Shown here: piece after piece, positions 37,201-46,679 of the stretch
How positions within the stretch are numbered: the stretch's first letter is position 1
Layout of the letters: each line of letters opens with the position of its first letter
Assembly (NCBI GenBank): GCA_947172415.1
Contig: OX359198.1
Coordinates: forward strand, 4,433,401-4,497,400
Source of the DNA: Chondrosia reniformis
Lineage: Eukaryota > Porifera > Demospongiae > Chondrillida > Chondrillidae
DNA length: 64,000 nt
Direction: 5' to 3'
Translations under genes and position numbers: made by a program
The notes under the pieces: generated by a model
Told to the model about the DNA's origin: nothing
Databases searched by the model: none
What the model saw: the letters and a program-made list of their open reading frames with translations, nothing else

Positions 37201-40200
37201 ACATTTATTATTAATGTGACTTATAGTTATTGAACCAAATTAATCAGGATGCAAAAATTACAATCACATGATATAGTTACTAATACACTAATGGGTTGCC
37301 AGCACTCTGTATCCTTAGCTTGCTAGATACGTACAACTCTAAATAGTTTGGAAGTACAGTGGAGTCTCATTAAAATGAATCCCTGGGGGGGAGCTGAAAA
37401 ATTCCTTATATGTAAGTAAAAATTCACTATAAAAAAATCACATTTTTTAACATAAATGTGAACATGTGGTATGTTGTTCAAAATAGCAGCATGATTCTTG
37501 AGGATTGTTGAGGTGTTTGCAGGGATACCGAATTCAGCTGCCATCTCCTTCTTCTTTGCTGTTGTTGCATTATCCACTGCTCAAATAACTTCACCTTTCT
37601 TATGGAGGCTAATTCGTTGTACTGTCACAAAATGCCCACGTGATTGCACTGCCTGAAGGTATACTCTAACTGATACCAGTGCCCCCCTGATCAACTCGTT
37701 GAGTGCTGCATGTCGTGAGTGGTGGACCTGGCTCTTCCTACAAATGAGGCCATGTAGCCCAAGAAGGTCTACTTCTATACCACACTGGTGAAAGAGGTGG
37801 TTTGACAAAGAGCGACTCCCAGGCGAAGTCCCATTGCCACCCTCTCCATGTCATCTTCCATGCAGAGAATGAGTACTTACAGGAGGCGGGCCAGCAGCCA
37901 TGCCCCTGACTCCCTTCTACTGGTTGCCAGGAGGCGAGCTCTTGCTGTTTGATCTGGGGCTACCTCCAATAGAGCTTCTGCTTTTAGTCTGACCATCGCG
38001 GCGTTGAAGAAAGGGTTGTGGCCCCGGCTTATGGGCTTAGTAATCCATAGTAAAAATCGTCAGAAAACTCAAGTTTACCACTGTGCTATAAGGCCTTTTC
38101 GGAGAATACCACTCCTCATCAGTAGCACTGGGTAGCAATTCTTTAGAGTAACCAAGCTACCAATTCTTTATCTCTCGACAAAGGATTGGCTGTAACACAT
38201 TTTAAAAACATCAAACCTAAAACTCAGAAAACTCTATGAGGAGTGGTATTCTCCGAAAAGGCCTTATAGCACAGTGGTAAACTTGAGTTTTCTGATGATT
38301 TTTACTACGAATTACAGAAGTGTATGGTTAGGTTACTTCACTTTCAGTATATATATATAGACAACTTCTGTATGATTAGCCTTATCATATAATCACTGTC
38401 TTCTTCCGTTACTTTTTGCAGATGTACTGGTGCAACACTGCCCAGGGGAGTAGCCAGGAATTTCAAAGGGGATACCATTTTACTAATTATGTTAACAGTA
38501 CAAACATCATGATGGATTACTTTTACATTGTTTACCCATTATTTCAGCTAAATGTTCACCATGCGACGAGGTGGCCATGTTGATCTGAGGGTTGTATAGT
38601 GTAGCAGTGACAAAAAGGCCAGAAGCAGTCACTGTTTTTACATTTTTTCAAAAATATTACCCTTATTTCTGAAAGGGGATTTCCAGAAACCCGTGGAAAC
38701 CCCCCTCCTGCCATTTCTACTTCTAACATAATGTTTTTTATTTTATTTGTGTTCCCCTTTTTTGCTAAATTACCTGTTCTAATTGGTTTTGAAAGTTTTC
38801 TTGGCAAACATCGAAATAACGTCTCAGACAAAGAGAAATACCCGTAAACCATGATCTCTTATGAAAAAAGGTGGCCAAGAAGACCACAATTTTGGCTTTT
38901 AACAATTAATAGGCTTCATGCATGTAGAGCACATTCGGACTTAGGGCTGTCTATTCCCTAGTTAGGAGACATTTATGACGATATTTGATAACTTGTACGT
39001 GCACGCAAAAGTTTACATGTTAGTGCTAGTCCATTTAAAAAACGTGATGTAAAATGATAATCATAAATAATAAATTAGCGAAGAGTGAATAATAAATCAG
39101 TTACAGTAGTTGGTTAAGGAGTGACTGTTGTTAGGTCTGGTTACCTACAAAAGGGAGTCAGGTGTCACGGATCATCAGACCACTGTCCAGATTGGTGGTC
39201 CTGGGGTCCTGGAGTAAGTGGATGGCCTCTAGATTCTTCCTCCTCCACTTATGTTTCTCCACTTCCTTCACCTTGGCCTTCTCCCAGTTGATCAGCTGGT
39301 ATGCATCCAAGGTGTGGACTGCTAGACCAATATTCCTGTCCCCCCCTTAACTGCCATCTTGTGTTCTGTTATTCTCCTGTGTAGATTCCTTCCCGTATCC
39401 CCAATGTACACTTTGTCACAGTGTAGGCAAGGGATCTCGTAAACTACTCCCACCTTCTTGGTGGGAGTTGTGGCTTGACTCTCATAAGAGCTTCTCTGAT
39501 GGTGTTGGAGGAGTTAAACACTGTCCTAATGTCTTTGGATTTCCTCCGATAGGCCTCTTATGTAAGAGAGAAAGAGGGTCTTAGTCATGGCTTCGGATGC
39601 TTCCGCTGTGTCGTCTATGGTTTTTTGGCTTATACCTGGCTTGTGGAAGGATGCCTTTACTAAGGCCTTTAGATAGCCATTGGCATTAAAAGACCTCTTA
39701 AGATGTTTCACTTCAGATCCTGTCTGCTCTTTCCTTCAGGCCTCTAATCATTCCTGCAAATACCTGTGGGTGGTGGTTGGATGAAAATGCAGGTATGTGT
39801 CTGTGTGAGTCTTCTTCCTGTGGACAGATGTGGTGGCCTTACCATTCTTCCTATGTACCAGGATATCCAAGAAAGGCCATCTTGTTGTTGTGCTCCACTT
39901 CCTTGGTGAACTGGATGGCTGGGTGTTGGTCGTTGAGGTGGGTGGGTGTATTCACCCTTTGCTAATTTATTATTCATGACATCATTTTTACGTACATCAC
40001 ATTTTCAATCAGTTTGTTTGTTTAAGGTGTAACCTATTAGTACTAGCTGACTATGGACCAAAACGTTCTGATATATTTGATTGTTTTGCTCTACTACGGA
40101 AAGCTAACTATTCCTTCTTGTTAAATCTGGTAATGCATGCAGGTAATACAATTCAGCAGGCAACTCTATGCCACCAGCCCCGAATATTTTTAAATGGAAA

Positions 40201-40925
40201 GACTGCTCTTCTGGTATGGGTCTTATGAGTGATGCGTTACTGGAAGCATTGTTACATACTTCTGCACTAAAACTAGGTATTATCTTTGGATGCAATCTCC
40301 ATATCACATGTCTGTCAATGATGTAGTCACTACCTTACTTACCTATGCACAATATTGTAGTTAATAATGCTCTACTGTACATACTAAAAGTACATGCTAA
40401 TGAAATGTATCCATAAGTCTTACCAAACGCCACTTACATTATTATAGCAAACATCAGCTCCAGTCTCCATGGTGATTTGTTTTAAGTTTGCCTGATTTGA
40501 TCCTATAACTACAGCAACCTTGCAATCAGCATTTTCTTCAAACTTAAAACAGTCTTTGTACTCTTCATTACCATTGACTGTGACAGTTTTTGATTCCTAT
40601 ATAATAAAACTAAATTTGAAAATGTGTCAGACAAAGTTCTCTGTCAGTGACGATTTAACTATACGTATATTCAAAACAATAATTATGAGTAATCCTATTA
40701 GCTAATCCTAAGAGAATTGGCTAAAGTTCAGAGAGCTACAACAGAAAGGGACCACTCAAAAGTAACAGTATATGATTCATATATGTAGTTATGCCAAAAG
40801 TACGTGCTAACTTGGAGATTCAAAGGTTCTGATAAATTACTTCCTCTTTCAATCTTTGAAGGTACCTCTTTGGTTTCTTGGATGTTAGGGGCTTCAATTG
40901 AACTTTGACAACTACCACTCTGCAT
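29380..40925 (-). CDS. 600-residue protein with KH-like segments, family not recognised
   Basis: Twelve minus-strand exons: 40925-40812, 40596-40438, 37171-37070, 36698-36561, 35557-35480, 34210-34055, 33820-33687, 33619-33473, 32686-32465, 32283-32173, 31030-30805 and 29595-29380. All phases agree. Residues about 63-120 look like a KH domain (VVIGSNQANLKQITMETGA, then SFIITGDSKDKTVQG). Residues 126-197 look like a second one (GRQRMNLTILTKSTKCQFEI, then VWVFGRSKKHCEIG). Later parts include an EF-hand-like DLDKDGSVNLEKF and a C-terminal module with VYQYDFRGSSYLLTYYESDE. KH folds bind RNA, so an RNA-related role is plausible but unproven. Exon 1 may have further exons upstream. The ATG|GTTGGT donor at 30805 is weak. 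The last two exons have paralogues at 63062-62837 and 61286-61077. Many transposons sit in the introns. Confidence 0.75.
30010..30081 (-). tRNA. tRNA-like sequence, probably a tRNA-derived SINE head or pseudogene
   Basis: The minus strand has an A-box-like TTAGTTCAGAAGGCAGAGC, a B box GGTTCAAATCC and pairable acceptor arms GGTTTCT and AGAAGTC. The anticodon loop would read ACA. The anticodon and T stems each have a mismatch. It is followed by CTAGA-type tandem repeats (about 29955-29975), which look like a SINE tail. Confidence 0.5.
31172..31209. repeat. (AC)n-(GA)n microsatellite
   Basis: About five CA units run directly into about ten GA units. It is intronic in the KH-like gene. Confidence 0.9.
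31385..31930 (-). pseudogene. pogo/Tigger-type DDE transposase relic
   Basis: Minus-strand pieces in shifting frames resemble the second half of a DDE transposase: PNHWAIGETSDQLCKENY near 31790-31730, MAVVIFYTFKGH near 31660, and VLIPNNCTDVLQPLDLSLNK near 31590-31530. The last is the typical LIP.CTD.LQPLD..VNKP motif. Frameshifts and stops make it inactive. It lies in an intron of the KH-like gene. Confidence 0.75.
34311..35125. repeat. Family A interspersed repeat, long copy with terminal hairpin
   Basis: Runs from CTCTAAGTAGGAATGGC to GCCATTCCTACTTCTAAC, so it has short inverted ends. The part at 34797-35101 is itself a near-perfect hairpin with arms of about 140 bp around CAAAAAGTATCGAAACAAGA. 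A second long copy is at 48920-49770. It lies in intron 5 of the KH-like gene and is non-coding. Confidence 0.8.
35765..36250 (+). mobile_element. Tigger/pogo element with transposase N-terminus
   Basis: The end CATTGAATCCTCGATTATCC and the opposite end GGATAACCGAGGATTCACTG form terminal inverted repeats with TA on each side. Inside, about 35946-36070 encodes KRTVLSIEDKVAIIKQLE and ERYGVGRN, the CENP-B-type HTH of pogo transposases. The catalytic domain is missing and the frame stops early, so it is a non-autonomous deletion derivative. Confidence 0.8.
37357..37575 (-). mobile_element. pogo-type element end with HTH fragment
   Basis: CAGTGGAGTCTCATTAAAAT is a pogo-like terminus after TA. On the minus strand, 37575-37480 encodes TAKKKEMAAEFGIPANTSTI, a HTH segment of such transposases. 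The other end was not found. Confidence 0.6.
37581..38035 (-). pseudogene. C-terminal fragment of the retroelement family seen at 17.9-19.7 kb
   Basis: Minus-strand pieces in broken frames: FFNAAMVRLKAEALLEVAPD, ARARLLATSRRESGAWLLAR, then GLHGLICRKS and SRHAALNELIRGALVS. These follow the order of the C-terminal half of the RT-type retroelement family. At least one in-frame stop and a frameshift are present. Confidence 0.65.
38045..38316. repeat. Inverted repeat carrying hammerhead sequence
   Basis: The arms (about 38052-38120 and 38235-38308) share TTTACCACTGTGCTATAAGG and the word GAGAATACCACTCCTCAT in opposite orientation, separated by about 110 bp. The left arm plus its inner flank holds a complete hammerhead on the minus strand. 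The right arm lacks one outer strand and has a damaged core. Confidence 0.85.
38083..38128 (-). ncRNA. Hammerhead ribozyme with palindromic stem III
   Basis: Read on the minus strand the order is stem I GTGCTA, core CTGATGA, stem II GGAG with loop TGGTATT and CTCC, core GAA, stem III AAGGCCTT, cleavage base A, and stem I partner TAGCAC. Every conserved core base is present and stems I and II pair perfectly. Stem III is a perfect palindrome with no loop, so one molecule cannot close it, but two could pair as a dimer. It lies about 1 kb 3' of a Penelope-like element on the same strand, the class known to carry hammerheads. Confidence 0.75.
38325..39045. repeat. Family A copy, rearranged
   Basis: Contains the hairpin half (TGTATGATTAGCCTTATCAT), then a roughly 270-bp stretch, then the other family A words in inverse order (TTGGCAAACATCGAAATAAC, GCCAAGAAGACCACAATTTT). 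Confidence 0.6.
39140..39980 (-). mobile_element. Penelope-like element, 3' part with GIY-YIG domain
   Basis: Minus strand: end of reverse transcriptase with KMAFLDILVHRKNGKATTSV, HRKKTHTDTYLHF and VKHLKRSFNANGY. Then TLFLSYIRGLSEEIQ and a GIY-YIG endonuclease with HKVYIGDTGRNLHRRITEHK, followed by the terminal RRKNLEAIHLLQDPRTTNLD. Several frame changes indicate decay. The hammerhead repeat at 38.1 kb lies downstream on the same strand and probably belongs to it. Confidence 0.8.
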
Positions 40926-40998
40926 GTTAGAAGCAAATCAACATTCACATGCAACAATGTTTACAAATGTGGAAAAATACATACATGCTGCTTTTTAC

Positions 40999-41538
40999 TA
41001 GCCTCGTTCCCATCCTACTTCCGGCCGCCATTTTATAGGGCTAAGAGGTTGTCTGCTGTTTAAAGTTCAAAACCTTAGTTCTCCAGCTCGCTGGTGAAGC
41101 TGGCCAATCAGATTATTGGAAATGTGTCTACGTCATCAACATCATCGTACATAACAGAACGTAACAAACTTGTTCTTGTCTTGCAATTGCTGCCATGTCA
41201 TGGATATTCCAGAATCGAAGCAAAAGGAGTCGCTTTAGACCTTGTGAATGATGCCATGAAACACGCCTGACTTGATCTTGGATATACCACAGCTAAGCGA
41301 TTAAAGAGTTCCTCCAGGGAAGGGATGTTTTTGTTTCCCTACTCATGTACTAAGGGAAATTTCTTTGTTTCACCGCCTTGCCAGGACTTCCTCAAGCGTA
41401 CACTCGATACATCGTCGTAGTTACGTTTTCGTGTGACACGCCTACTTGTGACGTCATGAATGCCATTTGGACTTTAAACACCAGACTACCACTCGGCCTT
41501 ATAAAATGGTGGCCGGAAGTAGAATGGGAACAAGACTA
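40999..41538. mobile_element. 540-bp transposon with long TIRs and a second RecQ relic
   Basis: The end TAGCCTCGTTCCCATCCTAC and the opposite end ATGGGAACAAGACTA open TIRs of about 48 bp that continue through CTTCCGGCCGCCATTTTATA. The flanks GCTTTTTAC (40990-40998) and GATTTTTAC (41539-41547) look like a 9-bp target duplication with one change. Its termini resemble those at 18917-19575 (TAG..CTCG), suggesting the same superfamily. The interior holds a RecQ-like segment. Confidence 0.7.
41297..41382 (+). pseudogene. Decayed RecQ helicase segment inside the 540-bp transposon
   Basis: The frame reads AIKEFLQGRDVFVSL, then a corrupted Walker A with a stop, then GKFLCFTALP. This is the same part of RecQ (start of motif I and its flanks) as in the element at 18917-19575, but with different codons and residues, so it is not a recent copy of that one. 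Confidence 0.6.
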
Positions 41539-42359
41539 GATTTTTACTTTCTTTATATACAGTTAATAGGTTTATTAAATAATAGGGATTTCTTCTACGT
41601 ATATAACTATGCCAAACCTATCTTCAAGATGGTTCATCTTTAATCTTTGAAGCATCTAAAGAAGCTTAAAAGATTAAGGATGATGAACTACCATATAAGA
41701 GAAATACAACTAAAATAATAGGTATATACAGTGAGACTTCACTTAAGATAAGCGAGGCATATATCTATATATCTTAATACCCCATTTGGTTAAAAAAATG
41801 CACCTGGATGACATTACATGTTGATTTAGGGTGTGCTTGCTTGTTGCTTGTACAGGCATAGTTCTTCATAGATTCTATTCATTGTACATATCTTTCATAT
41901 TTTTTCCTGTCAGTGCGTTCTTTAACTTTTTGGCGGTGAACAAGTAGCCATTTCCTATTTTACTAAATTTCACTAAATTTTGCTAAATTTAACAGCTAGA
42001 TTATCGAGGGAAAAGTATATGCAAAGCAAACTTTAGTATAAAAAACAGCAGTGGAACAGGCGGGACACTGTTATGAGAGTTTTGGTTAAGCGAGGTATCT
42101 CAATGTAATCCGAAGTACTTAAGATATTTTATTTGGATTTAATAGTTGATATGACCTTAAGAGAAACCCTACTATGAAGATAGAACAGAAGGTAACTGAA
42201 GTTCTCCGGCTGAATGAGAAAAATGGCAAACTCACCCTGACCTGAGAAAAAAGGCCCAGAAATAATACAGTTCCACATCTCACTTCTATGATTTACCATA
42301 AATATGCACGTCAAAGGCAATTGTGTCCTCCAACCAATAACCTAGCTCTCCAGGTACGT
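41539..42359. other. Region upstream of the KH-like gene with a small MITE
   Basis: About 41726-42108 has pogo-like ends (CAGTGAGACTTCACTTAAGA and GGTTAAGCGAGGTATCTCAA). No exon could be placed here with confidence, although a further 5' exon of the KH-like gene may exist. Confidence 0.45.
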
Positions 42360-43150
42360 ATCTGGCAGGAGATTGTCACCATTATGAGGGAAAACTCCTC
42401 ACTTGGTGAGAAATTCTGAGGACTTTGTGAGGAAGATCAAGGGAATGGGAGTGAACAGTGAATATGACTTGATCAGTTTTGATGTTAAAGTCTGTTTACC
42501 AAAGTACCCATTGACCTTTCCATACAGATCATCAAGGAGAAAACTCCTCCAGGATGGCACAGATGAAAGGGCTGCCATGGGATCTTCTCTCTCTCCAGTG
42601 TTATCGAACATCTTCATGGAAGAGTTTGAACCAGAAGCCCTCCTAGCTGCTGTGATGAAGCCTGAGATACGTATTTAGACACTTTTGTTGTCATCATGGG
42701 GAAGATCAGCTGCATGGAGGCGTTTCTATACTTCCTTAATGGAAAAAATGACAACAACCAATTTACCATGGAGAAAGAGATCAATGGTACTACACCTTCC
42801 TGTATGCGCAAGTAAAAACGTACAAGGGAAGTCTAGACACATCTGTGTATAGAAAACCAACATACACAGACAAATATACCTTCGAATTCACTTTACCTCC
42901 CACCATCACCCAAGGTAAAAACTGGCATCACACTGTGCCTTATAGACAGAGCTGAAGGATCTGTGGACTCAGATCCACAACTCTCAAAGTGGAAAAGGAG
43001 CACCTGGAAGGAGTACTTTAAGCTAATGGGTAACCTGCACAGGAAGCTCACAGACCAAGGAATAGGAAGAAGCAGAAAACCAGGAAGTAGCAGAACCAGG
43101 AAGTACGTAGGGATGAGTGTAAACAGAGCCTACAAATTCTAATGCTATAC
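42360..43150 (+). mobile_element. Penelope-like element, reverse transcriptase relic
   Basis: Plus strand: YDLISFDVKVCLPKYP, MGSSLSPVLSNIFMEEFE (a polymerase motif typical of Penelope-like elements) and SLDTSVYRKPTYTDKYTF, in different frames. The catalytic Asp pair and the GIY-YIG domain were not recovered. Confidence 0.75.
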
Positions 43151-45332
43151 ATGTGTATTATGCAAGTTAAATGACACCTTAGAACTTACATTAATTCTGG
43201 AAGATGGACTAGTTTCTGAGGAGGATATACTGTGGCCAAAATTCAATGTACTTTCTTGTATATTGCTCTTTGTAATTGTATTATAAATATTTGTTTCCTG
43301 AGTATAATTGTTAATTATGATTGGGTGTTCATCCTGCCTAAGGGGCTGAGGTACTGCAGGGGTGGTTCCACAATGAAGTATAGAATCAGTAGAATTTTCT
43401 GAATACTTCTTCTATACACAGAACAATTTAAAAGGAAATGACTCCATTAATTAGATAAAAAGATACATTCCTATGTATATACATATTATTGTACATATGT
43501 ACAATATTAAACAGCAGCTCTAAAGGTCAACGGTATAATAATTTTGTTATTTCTATGTTCGGATCAAAAGTACCATTCAAATTTCAAAAAATCCATTAGT
43601 GTGAGTAATGCCCATTCAATCCTTTAACATGTCCTACACTCAAACTTTAACTTTGTATAACAGCAAGCATAATATGTGAAACCTGCAATGCATTAGAGCT
43701 TGGTTTGACATCTAAGTTTTAAAAATATATATGATAGAACTGCAACTCTCTCAAATAGAAATGACACAGAATGTAAGAGTACTTTAGGCTTACGATAACA
43801 ATATTACACATATAAAAAACAAGTTCAATCACTGTTAACTTATACGTTAATCAGTTTATACACTAGTCTCAACACTAACAGAAGGAGATACATAGCTAGG
43901 TTTACTTGAATCAAGGGTTAATATAATATATTGGGCCTTGGAAGGTTAATATTATAAACCTTTTAGTTCTGGCATGTGCAACATCACAGTTAAATATTGC
44001 TGTCTTAAAGATTCACCTAGCATGCTTTGACCATATACTTACCTAGCTCATGATCAGTATTACATTTCAGGGGCAGCTCCTAAATAAGTGTGGGGGGTGG
44101 GGGTGGGGTGGGGTGGGGTGGGGCTCCATCTTTGGGTGGCAAAAATTTACTACACTACTACTACTACTACTGAATTTGTTGAAAAGCCTTATTAATGGGG
44201 GCCTGGCCATGGGATAAGCTTTAGAATGAGGGGGCTAAGCCCCCCTGAACCTAGCACACACTGCAAACATCCCTACTTAAAGCAACTCTTTTTATAACCA
44301 GGATGTAGAGCTAGCAAATTTTAACCAAATCCACTGCTATATATGTACCTTGTGGCCAGTTATTCAGTTATCCATACTTGTACATATATACGTAGAATAT
44401 ACTTTATAGTACTCTCTATATTTGAACTTGCAGATTTTATGATTAAGATCTACAGCTGATTTTAAGGTCATTGATCATTTCGCTGCTGTTCCTACATGAA
44501 CACATTGGATTGCTTGATTTACAGGGCAATTTTTAAATGATTCCTGATATTCATATTAAATCTCTTTATATCTAGGCCATCACATTTTGGCTGTTTCCTT
44601 AGCTACTTATAGGAAATACCCACTGCTAGGTTGCTTCACTTTAGAAACCTGTAGTACAGTATATATAGTACATTTGAATCTGAAAGTTGGCCTCTCATTG
44701 CACACAAATCACTATGAATTGTCAGGTGTATATACCATAGCATAAGTAGGTTCTTTGCCCTCAGTGATTATACAACAATGCTATAGGTTCCAAAACAGGT
44801 GAATAGACTCAGTATGCATGGGCTTAATGCTGATGAGTCTCAAACATAGAACGAAACAGCTGCCTATGGTTACTTGGTTATATTAATTAATGATATGCAG
44901 ATGGGTCTGTTATGCCTGGTTTGCCATTGCAGGATGCATACCAAATTAATGTTAATTAAAAGATTTACACAGTATCCTGAGTGTATACACTTGCAGGTAT
45001 TTGGTAGTTTTACAAATGTTTCATATCTTGAACAAAATATATAAGCGGATAATTCAGCACAGAAAGATTTGAAACTGCAACAGCAAATTAACTGTCTACA
45101 GTCATGCATTGTCAACCATTACTCTTTAAGGAGTGATTGCTATGGAATAAAGGATTCTATTTCAACAGACTAGTCTATGGGCTTGACTTCTTTCAGGCAA
45201 AGGCTAAAGGACACTGCAGACTTTGGTTTCCTACCACAAGTTCATTGCATTCTGATCATGAGTAGATGTAAGTACATGAATGGGATAACTTAACTTTAGA
45301 TCCTAATATCTCTTTGGCAATGCATACCCCTA
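43151..45332. other. Intergenic region without a recognised gene
   Basis: AT-rich. Contains a G-run cluster at 44091-44124 and a (TAC)n run nearby. No exons or transposon proteins were found. Confidence 0.5.
44091..44124 (+). repeat. G-rich simple repeat, possible quadruplex
   Basis: At least six runs of four or more G separated by single T, as in GGGGTGGGGTGGGGTGGGG. This meets the usual pattern for an intramolecular G-quadruplex. Confidence 0.8.
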
Positions 45333-46232
45333 TTAATATAATATCTTGGATGTATATACGTAGACTATATCTTCTACACCTACATGGCTTTCCTGAAATA
45401 TTACTTGAATGTCCGCGAGGATGTCTGGTGCTGTAGGACGCGAAGTAGCTTCATCTTGTAAGCATCGCTTTATCAAAGGAAGTAGCTTCCTTTCCCGGCT
45501 TTCTGCTTTTAGATATTCCAAGTATGATTGACGCCTTTCATATTCCGTTCTGGTAATTACGTCTTTTTCCTTTCTGTACGTAGCAGGTAGTGGTTTGGGC
45601 GGTTCGTGAATTAGGCTATGAATGATCAAAACACCAACTGAGAAAGAGTCAACCTTTTTCGATGATGACGGAGGAACTTTCAAAATTTCTGGCGGTATGT
45701 AGCAATCAGTGCAACTTGATTGTGTCGAAGAGACCTGATTCGGAGAAACCATTCGAGAGACGCCGAAATCACTAATTTTGGCAATGACATTCGAACAATC
45801 GTGGACTAAAAGAACGTTGTTAGCTGTAATGTCTCCATGGATAAAATCTCTAGAGTGAATATAGACGATGCCTGTGACTACTTGTCGTAATACATCCAAC
45901 TTAGTAGGGTACACTGGGTCCTGTCCCTTCGTATACGATAGAAAGTACCCATAGCTTTCATCCATTAATTCTAAAACGAGCAATGGCAACTTAGAACTTT
46001 CTTCACAATAACTTCCGAGCAAGGACACAATATTTGGATGGGAAAGGTCGGCCCATATTGAAATCTCTTGATTGATATTTTGAGAATTGATTCTATCTTC
46101 GAAAAACTTCTTGATAACACAGGAACGACAGTCTCTAGATTTAAGCTCTAAAGTAGCCTTGTAAACTTCCGAGTAACCTCCTTTCCCGATTGTCCCATGT
46201 CGATGGATCTGGTTAGTTTCAAATACAGCCAT
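45333..46232 (-). CDS. Protein kinase of about 299 residues with a HGD catalytic loop
   Basis: An uninterrupted frame. I chose the Met at 46232, which sits 15 residues before the glycine loop; an in-frame Met at 46319 is also possible. Glycine loop GKGGYSEVY (16-24), ATP Lys41 in VIKK, alpha-C Glu56, hinge LVLELMDESYGY (85-96), catalytic loop HGDITANN (132-139) with Asp134 and Asn139, DFG at 155-157, and a PPE motif (YIPPEI) in the activation segment. All catalytic residues are kept, but Arg before Asp134 is Gly, so it is a non-RD kinase and is probably not switched on by activation-loop phosphorylation in the usual way. It resembles tyrosine-kinase-like enzymes. It is divergent from the sulfatase, with 447 bp between start codons, so a shared promoter region is likely. 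Confidence 0.85.
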   Translation of the reverse strand: MAVFETNQIHRHGTIGKGGYSEVYKATLELKSRDCRSCVIKKFFEDRINSQNINQEISIWADLSHPNIVSLLGSYCEESSKLPLLVLELMDESYGYFLSYTKGQDPVYPTKLDVLRQVVTGIVYIHSRDFIHGDITANNVLLVHDCSNVIAKISDFGVSRMVSPNQVSSTQSSCTDCYIPPEILKVPPSSSKKVDSFSVGVLIIHSLIHEPPKPLPATYRKEKDVITRTEYERRQSYLEYLKAESRERKLLPLIKRCLQDEATSRPTAPDILADIQVIFQESHVGVEDIVYVYTSKILY

Positions 46233-46679
46233 TATGACTTCTACATGGAAAATTTGTTTACGGGATCGGATTCCGAAGTAATTAAAGGACTGGGCTTCTA
46301 TATAAATATGCATAACCAATTTATCAAATGCAAATCAGAAGTTGACAGTTATAAATTTTAAACCATAATCGCGGGGAGCAGGAGCCCTCCTACTTAATAG
46401 AGTGGGGCTTAGTTGTGAACTACGGTCAAAGGTCTCACAAGGTACGTAGGTAGTTCTATTGACAGACAAAACTTGATCCTTTTCGAAGGTATTAGCTAGT
46501 AGATGGTCCATAGCCTCCGTCCGTAAATGCTTACTTAATAGTTAAGTCATGCTAGATGCTAATATTCTGGCAGTGCAGTTATTTCATAACAGAGGGACTC
46601 TTCTCAGTAAAGTATAGGCTACTGGTTGCTCTACTATAGAGGCCAGGGGCGCGTGTGAGTCGTCACTAAAAGGTCTAAA
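46233..46679. promoter_or_regulatory. Divergent intergenic region of kinase and sulfatase
   Basis: 447 bp between opposite start codons. GC content is higher than in neighbouring regions, for example GGCCAGGGGCGCGTGTGAG near the sulfatase start. No clear TATA box on either side. Bidirectional promoter use is inferred from layout only. Confidence 0.4.

Noticed and set aside
40104-40307. Minus-strand open stretch with IWRLHPKIIPSFSAEVCNN, between exons 2 and 3 of the KH-like gene
   Set aside because: It has splice-like borders, but the KH domain reads continuously from exon 2 to exon 3 without it, and no family match was recognised. Could be an alternative exon or an unknown transposon piece.
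42129-42320. Possible extra 5' exon of the KH-like gene
   Set aside because: No acceptor/donor pair with the right phase and no recognisable protein sequence.
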